This document shows positions 56,295 through 64,000 of a stretch of 64,000 nucleotides of DNA, in pieces. This DNA comes from Lunularia cruciata (Eukaryota > Streptophyta > Marchantiopsida > Lunulariales > Lunulariaceae), in assembly GCA_948567375.1 (NCBI GenBank), contig OX419755.1, positions 75,166,931-75,230,930 on the forward strand. The letters run 5' to 3'. The notes under the pieces were generated by a model, which made no database searches, was not told where the DNA came from, and saw only the letters and a list, made by a program, of their open reading frames with translations. Within the stretch, counting starts at the first letter, position 1. Each line of letters begins with the position of its first letter. A program made the position numbers and the translations under genes.

Positions 56295-58089
56295 CTTAAC
56301 TTAGAGTCATTGCATTGCCTGTTGGAAGAAGAGTTTGTGCAGAAACTCTCAACGATCCAATTGCAAGCTGCATTGGTGTTTATTAATGCAGAAAGATTGA
56401 AATTGGCCTAACATTGGTCTTATGCGCCGGTGATAGAGGTATGATCACCCCTAAGACTAAACTAAGTTTATTACTCCACGATAAGTGACATTAGTTAAGT
56501 TAAAATTTGTAGGATCTTACAATCCATTGAAGGGTTTCAACATTGCCCTCCTGGAATTAAGATGTTAATTTTTAGATTTTTTCGCATAATTATGGGAGCA
56601 GTTTACGTAAAAGCGAAAATATTATGCAATTCTTTTTTGCGTATCCCCGATATATGTCCCATTAAATTAAATTGCACATGTCCTATTAAATTAAATATGG
56701 ACTTATGTATTTCCATGTATATAAATCTGGAATAAGTATACAAATCTTACTATTGGGAATAATCTTTGATTTGAATGAGGATCTGATTCAAAATTTTGAT
56801 ATTAAATTTTGACAAGCCTTATGCAAATTGTTACAAAAAAATTACAATAAATTTGCGAACATTTTTTGTTTCAATAAAGGAACATTGAAGTGACTATGTA
56901 AAATAGAGTATGAAAAATATTTTGATGTAAAATAGTCTTTAAATTCAAACCCATTCCCAAAAGAAAATTTATTTGATTGGCTAGGAACCTTGTTAGTGTC
57001 TCTTAATTTCACTAATAAAATATATAGGGAAATTTTTTTTTACTTAGAATCTAATGGGAATAATTTGCGATTCGCACTGTGATGCTATATATAGAAAATA
57101 ATAATAGAATAAAGAAATACTCGAAAGATATAAATATTTGTTCACTTGATTGTAGAAAACATTCCACGATAAGTATTCTCGCTAGGTACAACTTAGACAA
57201 CTTTAAAAAGGCGGTGCTGGTTTTCTTGGGTGGTCCGTAATTCTTGTTAACAAAACAATGAAATCGAAAACTATAAAACCATAAAAATATTATATCAAAA
57301 TTTGTTTATTGTCTCATTTTATTGGGTGTCTTTCTATGACCCATTTTTTGGGGGCTTTCCTTTGTGTCCCAATTATGCTTCAATTGCTAAAAACTCTAGT
57401 ATCCAACATGCAAATATACTAATCCCGTTTACATCTGAATTTTGGACCTCTAAGGTTCATACGACTGTTGTTAGTGTCAAGAAGATATCAACAGTGCATA
57501 GAGGAATCTTTAAGGAAGAGTTGATTTTGTGTTTTGTCCGAATACTCTTCATATTTTCAATCTTAAGAAGTGGGGGACTTCTACTTCAAAAGGAAATCTT
57601 AGAGAAAGTCCCAAATATTAGAAAATTCATCCAATGAATAACCTTATTGTAAAATTTGGAATCTCAAAGCACGACCTGAGTATATATTACCTACCTCTTG
57701 TATTCTTCCGCATATGTACCTATGTCTCCTATGAGACGTACTACCTCATTGCATAGTTACTCCTACTGTCAATGAGTCAAAGAGGGACACACGTCTGATT
57801 CTGTCACTGCTACCACGTGCCTCTGTAATCGTTCTTTTATTGTGCGTGCGGCTACTCCTCCTCGATACAATCCATGTATGATCGTTTTTGATGTTTTGTG
57901 GTATGTTTTCATTCATGAGCGTCCGTCATATTATTTAAAATATCATATTTGAGTGTGTGACCGTTACTCTATAGAGTTAGATACTGTATGTCCATTACTC
58001 TATAGAGAATAATGGTTGATACAATCTATAAAAAGATATTCAGACCAGATGATCCTTCTTTAGATAATCTATAAGAAAATAATCATGAT
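56295..58089. other. no gene recognised
   Basis: AT-rich; frame 57302-57637 (111 residues) shows no family motif. TATAGAGTTAGATACTG / TATAGAGAATAATGG-type direct repeats occur near 57970-58010. Nothing else is supported. Confidence 0.45.
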
Positions 58090-58282
58090 TCTTCTTTAGA
58101 TATTCTAGTTATTTGTAGACCATAATTGTATAGCTGGAATATATTAGGTGTAATGAGACAAATTTCTCATATAGACTAAAATGTACTCTATTGGGGCTTA
58201 GCCCATTTTACCTTTTTCATCTCTTCCTTGTACGGCTTGAGGGTCTTCCCATCCTTCATTTTCTCTAAACTGTTCGTCCTTT
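58090..58282 (-). repeat. SIR copy 4
   Basis: Minus-strand AAGGATGGGAAGACCCTCAA, GCTAAGCCCCAATAGAG, TATATGAGAAATTTGTC and GGTCTACAAATAACTAGAAT match copies 1, 3 and 5. A 32-bp unit CCTTTCTYTTTAAAATCTCG follows in tandem at about 58278-58340. Confidence 0.8.
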
Positions 58283-59207
58283 CTCTTTAAAATCTCGATT
58301 TGAGTTTGTCCTTTCTTTTTAAAATCTCGATTGCAGTTTCTCTAGCGCTTTAACTTGTCCTCCTAGATTGTTTATATTCGGGACTTTTGCTGGTCGATAA
58401 TATCTTCTCCATAAGTCTATGCCACGTGGTTGATACTATTTTCCATATGCAAATGTGAACTTTCTATCGAACTCTCGAACTGTCGAGTACGCAACTAGCG
58501 AGAATACTATGCATCCTTTGCAGACATTTCAGTTGTCGGACTTTGTCATATGCCAGGGGCACGATCGACATGTAAACGAGCAAAACAAAGTGAAAAGAGC
58601 ATACGGTTCCTTCTAGCACTAGGGTAGGTTGCGAAATCTGTGGCTGTGCCCACAGTTGCAATTTCTTTTTATTCTTCAGGAGGTGGATGTGCAAAAGTGC
58701 CACTTCGTGTATCCCGTTTATACGAGATCATAGTACAGAGCACAGCTAATGCGTGACCAAGTGGACCCACACCTAAAAATGCAAAGCTGGCGGCTAAACG
58801 TGAATATGATACGTTTTAACATATAGCCTGCTGTACATGCCAACAACGTATGGAATAGAATCGGAGCTCGGCGAGCAAACACGAACTGGTATCTCCAGAA
58901 CTAAGAATCGTTTTGACCTATACCCAAACTAGGTTGGAAGTTTATATGAATTGGAATTGAGGTACCCTCAACAAATTGAAGTTAAGAAAGTGTATTGACT
59001 CATCATACACTACCCACACTTTTAGCGAGATTTGCGCCAAAATCTACCGAATGTCAGGCAAACTTGTTACTGGAGGTCAAATCCTATTGGCCACTGTGTA
59101 TACTGGCCCAATGAAGATGCCACTATGGTGACAGTAGTTTATTGTAAAGAAACAACCACTTTAGCCTCATGCTCAACCATGGAAATTGATTCCTACAGTA
59201 ACATAAT

Positions 59208-59356
59208 GGAGATGAAAGGCGACCGCGTAGGAAAAACGAAGGATGGGAAGACCCCATCAAGGGGGAGACAAAAAAGTAACATGGGGCTAAGCCCCAATAG
59301 AGAATAGAGTTTATATGAGAAATCTGCCCTACCGCACCTAAGCTATCCGAGCTATG
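59208..59356 (+). repeat. SIR copy 5 with 12-bp target-site duplication
   Basis: The unit lies between two identical 12-base strings, CAGTAACATAAT at 59196-59207 and 59357-59368. It contains GGCGACCGCGTAGGAAAAA, AAGGATGGGAAGACCCCAT, the palindrome GGGGCTAAGCCCC and CTAAGCTATCCGAGCTATG. A perfect 12-bp duplication is strong evidence for insertion by a retroposition-type process. Read on the minus strand, the unit ends near a T-rich GCGGTCGCCTTT, as some plant SINEs do. No clear box A plus box B pair was found. Confidence 0.88.
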
Positions 59357-59368
59357 CAGTAACATAAT

Positions 59369-62300
59369 TAGACTTCCAAACCTTCATGCGGTGGCTTTCA
59401 GATTGAACATGAAAGTTCTTTATCGAAGTCTATACTTCACGTGACTTGGCTTTGTGACGGAGTCCACACGTTCCAGAGGTTTCCCAGCATCCAGATGCTT
59501 ACGCGAATTCAGTCGAGTTTACGAGGAATCGATTACAAAGGCCCCTCCACACTGAACGCTCCTCACAAGCACATCTGAACTTCAGTCTGCAGTGGGTAAT
59601 CTGCAATGTCGACCTTAGGTCAACGTCTTGTTCATTCATAAACCACAAGGAACTTTGAAGCTTGAGCAAATTGCTGGATAGGCAAATATCGGTTTAGTGC
59701 GACTGTGGGGTAAAATTAGTATTATCACAGAGGAGTAACAATTGGGAGTTCTCGTGATGCGTCCAGGTCACATACGTACCACACCCTCTCCCGAGACAGA
59801 CATCTCTTATAAATATTTCCCGCTTGGAGGTACTACAGTAACGGTAGATGACGGAGATTGTGGAGGTGTAGAGAGTGAAATCTTGGGAGGCACCTGTGTT
59901 TTCCTTGTATACAGGGCATGGCAGTTCTTTACATTCCGGTCGAGAATATACGCGCTCAATGTGCATGCAGAACTGTATTGCAAGTTGAAGTTGGTTTTAA
60001 AGACATATTCGCCAATCCTGGCAAGATTGAGTATGCCTAATCGAGCTGGGTTCAAGAACTTATTGAGTTCTCACGTTCGGAATGTAGGCAGGATGCCCGA
60101 CGTGGGGTACATGAGCCGTTGATAGTGTTGATAGAGACGATTCAGCCATGCAAGTTGTTCCTTCGATGAATGAATGGAATAATCAATCACGCGACTATGA
60201 TGGACAATTCCTCTGTAGTACTTGGAAAGTTTATGAACTTTGTATCCCCCAGTCGATTTCCTAGTTCAGAACTAGCGAGCGAATAAACTCAGTACTGCAT
60301 TCCGTAGATGCACATGTTTCGCCTTGCTTCTGTGTGGGATCATCACATGACCGGTCGGTCTGTGGGAGCATCAGTCACTGCAGAAAGGTCCTTTTATACC
60401 TCTTCATCGAACTCATCTGTCTCATCTCATCCATACCATCTCTCACCACAAGGTATCTACCACTCCTTTTGGCTCTGGTCTTTCTCACCGTCTTTCTGCG
60501 GTACAGTACCAATTCGCTAAACAATTTCCAATTATTGGCAGATGTCTCTTTCAGTCAAGTCCTGGTTGGTTTCACCGTCATGCTCTAAACACTACCACCA
60601 AAGTAAAGTGAGGAGGGGCATCCCTAGAGCTAACATCGGGCTTTGCCACGCATACCTTACCAAATAATCATCGACAGACTCAGAAAATCGTCTGTTTTGC
60701 GATGGCTGAAAAGAATGTAAACGTCGGGTGGATACGAGAAAAGGTGTATATCGTATCGCAAGGAGTGGAACTAGTTAAAGCCACCGTTCCGCTCCTTATC
60801 ATTTTTGTGACCTCTAAGTAGTTGGAATTCTGCTATTCCTTATCTCTTTGCAGATGGCGAAGCATCGTAGGTAAGTACAGCAGCAGATGCCTATCGCTAC
60901 ACGCAAAACCGTTCACTCCCCACGACAACTTCCCCACCAGACATCCGCCGGTAGTCCTTCATGTCCTTACCCAGATCCTAACGACAACGAAAACGTCATC
61001 CAAGTAGTGGGGGCCTGTTCTCATATCATTACGTCTACCTCTCCGATCTGCACTCAGATAATTCTTGCTGCCTGTGTATGCGTATGTACAATGCTGGCTT
61101 TGTCGTCCACGATTTCAATTCTTTTCGTTGTCCCTACGTTTGGAGGATTGCGGGCAGTAAGGTTGGTGCCTGTCCGTCCTTTCCTACCGATTTCTTTAGT
61201 TTTAGTGTCCTTATGATTCTCATCGTAGTAACCAAGGTTCCGTCTTCACCAAGTACAGGAGAGGTTCTGATTATCCTAGTGCCTGCTTGTTCACGTACGA
61301 TGTACACGCTGACGCGTAGGTACAGTAAACTCTTTAATTAGAATTTCAAACTACGGTAGTTCAGAATCTACTGGACTGGCCCGGGCTGGCGTCAATTCAT
61401 CAAATTCTTTGATTCCTCAAGTCTGGATTTTAAAACGATATGAAACTGTTCCAGTCCTCGATGATATAGATGTGAAATTGAATTGTACTCCTTGAAGAAT
61501 GAACATCGTTCGATTCAGAACGGAGGAGGGTTGGTCTTGTACCCTAATCCCAGTCCAGTAAGTAACAATAGTCGCCAGCCGAGGGCCAATTAACCTCAAA
61601 ATTTTGCATGTGCGTAAAATTCCTTTCCAGAATTGCAGATTTCATCGACGCACCTGCACACCTCTGCCGCGAGCACGCCTTTGGATCCTATTGCACAAAA
61701 CCACTCACGAACTCTGTCACTGTCCGTTTGAATAACTCGACGCACCTCGCTTTAAAGTGCAGTGCCAAGCAACTAAATAAAGTAAGTAGAGAGAGAGGAC
61801 GACCGTATGCTCCAAGAGGTGATAAGTAAGAGCAGCTCTCTCTCGATGCAGAAATTCATACATAACGTTCACGAAATCCGTGTCATTTGGTGCGCTTCTT
61901 TGCTACGGTGTTAGCTCGACATTCTTGTCCAAAAAAATATCCAGATGGGGCCATTGAATGACCCAGGGGTGGGACCAGTTGACTAAAGTGGTCCAGTAAA
62001 GGATCGCATCATCTCTAATCATGGGGACCACTAGAGTTAACACGTCAGACAGCAGTACGAAGCTACCTGATAAGAGAGAGGCTCACAGTACCGTATTTGC
62101 CAACGTCGACTTTGCAGCATCCAGGCTGGCAAAAAGATTCCCCCAAGTGCGCCATATACCTACGTGGCAACGATGACTAAATGCTGGCAGCGAGTGGGTT
62201 GTCGGTGCTGGCAATGTTGTTGTTGTTGTTGTGCTTGATCTTGACCTGCGGAGTTCGTGTGAAATACCTTGCATATCTTGAGAATGTGAACTTGGTACAT

Positions 62301-62560
62301 TGACGAGGGTTGGAAAGTATTTTTTCAGTTATCCTTTGAACCGCAATCGAGGATTTTGTCACGCTGCAGCAGTTGCAGAGGATATTCTCTATGCGGATGA
62401 ATTTCTTTTACAGAGAGATATACAATGAGCATTTGGTATATTTTTTTCCTCCTATTTTACAAGAAGATTACGGGAATCTTTAGTTATACTATTGGATCAC
62501 GGTTATTCAAGTGTGTGATAAGGGATTTTGCACAAAAATAAACATTTCTACCAATCTTGT
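59369..62560. other. low-copy sequence without a supported gene
   Basis: Balanced base composition, CpG present, and several frames of 60-126 residues (for example 59742-60122 plus and 60887-61216 plus). None shows a domain, and both strands carry comparable frames, so none is called. A (TTG)n run sits at about 62215-62232. This may be old unique DNA or the flank of a gene outside the window. Confidence 0.4.
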
Positions 62561-63116
62561 GCTAAGAGGTATGCCTACTATCTATGGAGGAGATTACATC
62601 TATAGTCTTTTTGGATAGTTATACTCTCTCAACACCCTTACTCTCTTCCCATTTTTTTGTGCTATGGTTGCTGATAGGCCAATTTTATAGACATACATGA
62701 CAGAGGTGGATAAAGGCTCCACATGTTGTTGTGGCAGACAAGAGACGGTCTATCTACACGAGCATAAGACGACCTTCCATCCTTTGCTTATTTACCTATT
62801 GATTGGACTAGAGGCTTGTAGTCTTCCTTGATAGAGTAATAGTGTAAGCCTTTGTTACATTCTCTCTTAGTTGACTTGACCATTCCTTGGGCTACTAGAG
62901 CACATCTTTGCTCTTGCTCCGGCAAGGATGCATGCTCTTGGATCTTAGCTCAATCTTGCATTAGGGTATTTTGACTCACACTAACTACCTTCTCTATAGC
63001 AATGAGGTTTTGCTTAGGATTGGTTGACCAATCTACATCTTCATTATGCACTTGTGAATGTGGTTCTACACTAGATGCAACAACGATTTGTATGACATGG
63101 TGTTCTTTTGGAGGAC
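62561..63116. other. sequence abutting the third family-2 LTR
   Basis: Minus-strand shards (NPKQNLIAIEKVVSVSQ, VAQGMVKSTKRE) look like decayed coding DNA but no domain is recognisable. It ends exactly where the LTR start TGTCACGACATTTG begins. Confidence 0.35.
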
Positions 63117-64000
63117 TGTCACGACATTTGTAGTTCTGAAGTTTGTTTGCTCAAATGCTAGAGTGATAGTTTTGGTAGTTACAGTTATATTTGGTAGTTG
63201 CTCATGGACTACTTGATGACGACTACATTTCATGTGAGTGCTATTGATCACATGGTGGGACCCATTATCACTTGCACCGTTCTCATTGTCATATGTGCCA
63301 TTAGGGCTAGAGACCTAGATCAAGCAAAGGGATATACTTTCAAAATGCAACTCCAAAGAGCTATTTTTTTGATGTTGAGCCTTTGAGTTCTTGGCTATGG
63401 TAGACAAAGGCCAATGAATGTCACGTAGAGTCTCTTAGCTAAAGTGGATATGGCTTGATTGTAATCAGTGCTAGATTGATGGCAGATTGTTGAGTGGAAG
63501 GTTGAGTACAGATCCAATTTGAGAGTGATTTGAGTGGACGAGTGAATAGATTAAATTAGAGAAGTGAGATTTAGGGGGAAATTAAGTGCAAGAATTGAGG
63601 GCATTGGTGGTATCTCCAAGCTTGGCGGATCATCAATACATTTGATTGGGGTCTTAGATTTCCCTAAGAATGATTGTATATGGAAGCCCTATTTGAGTTG
63701 ATTCAAATTTGGCAATGAGGCAAACAGTGTGCAGAAATGTTGCCCAAATTTCTCAAAATTGAGATCAATTTTAAGTCTTAGATGTCAATTTGATTGCAAG
63801 AGATTGAAATTGAAGGCCATAATGTTGCAAATTAGAGGTAGATTTAGGAATCAATCCCTGAATTAGAGATTTTGGGCATTTCCATCCTCTCAATTTGGCC
63901 CAAGTTGATAATTAGTAGAGGATTTAGCAATTAACTAATTATAGAGAATCTATGTCAGATTGGTAGAAGTTGTTTAGATTGGAGGTCAAGTTGGTTAGGG
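63117..64000 (+). mobile_element. family-2 LTR, third copy, cut by window end
   Basis: Starts TGTCACGACATTTGTAGTTC and follows the 23398 LTR throughout (TTGCACCGTTC, TTGAGCCTTTGAGTTCTTGG, GGTGGTATCTCCAAGCTTGG blocks). It is far more diverged, and most CpG sites seen in the 23398 copy read TG or CA here. It is therefore an older insertion. Its downstream part lies outside the window. Confidence 0.85.

Noticed and set aside
57302-57637. 111-residue plus-strand ORF
   Set aside because: Low-complexity aromatic/leucine composition in AT-rich DNA; no family recognised.
59742-60122. 126-residue plus-strand ORF
   Set aside because: No domain, no codon bias visible, and an opposing ORF of similar length overlaps it.
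1-64000. CRISPR array, bacterial operon or organelle insert
   Set aside because: No spaced identical repeats with unique spacers, no ribosome-binding/operon structure, and no plastid or mitochondrial gene was recognised.

Overview
Eukaryotic, almost certainly land-plant, nuclear DNA from a large, repeat-swollen genome (gymnosperm-like by character; the species cannot be fixed from sequence alone). The window is AT-rich and holds no intact protein gene that I can defend. It is a nested graveyard of LTR retrotransposons, mostly Ty3/gypsy, plus one PIF/Harbinger-type DNA transposon relic and a decayed intron-containing gene-like unit. Nearly every coding trace carries stops and frameshifts, so entries are called pseudogenes and domain limits are approximate.

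Layout. 1-5.7 kb (+): gypsy family 1 copy C with gag, zinc knuckle, protease, a long coiled-coil third ORF (ORF3) and an LTR-like end carrying a 38-bp perfect palindrome. 5.6-13.4 kb (-): pieces of two family-1 copies (gag, protease, RT, integrase tail, ORF3; then RNase H and integrase split by a 685-bp solo LTR). 14.2-23.4 kb (-): gypsy family 2 with gag, protease tail, a cytosine-5 DNA methyltransferase (DNMT) domain, RT, RNase H and integrase start, interrupted at 18.0-22.0 kb by family-1 copy A (ORF3 plus LTR). 23.4-28.4 kb (+): family-2 LTR, primer site and gag, closed by an inverted 0.9-kb LTR arm. 28.8-36.4 kb: Harbinger transposase (+), a spliced-looking coiled-coil gene remnant (+) and a SANT-like helper-type ORF (-). 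36.9-44.2 kb (+): family-1 copy E with RT, RNase H, integrase, ORF3 and LTR, ORF3 being split by a second solo LTR. 44.2-49.5 kb (-): zinc-knuckle-rich gag relic, third solo LTR, chromovirus-like integrase. 49.8-62.5 kb: low-copy AT-rich DNA with five copies of a short interspersed repeat and an RT shard. 63.1-64 kb (+): a third family-2 LTR running off the window.

How it fits together. Two features stand out. Family 2 carries its own DNMT between protease and RT, with FGG, WPC, ENA and GQAMDLN motifs recognisable on the minus strand at 16.4-17.4 kb; an element that encodes a DNA methyltransferase could influence its own or the host's methylation. Family 1 repeatedly carries an unnamed ORF3 between integrase and the 3' LTR, the position where env-like genes sit, seen in at least four copies here. 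The inverted-LTR gag-only derivative of family 2 could yield hairpin RNA. No element looks autonomous in its present state.
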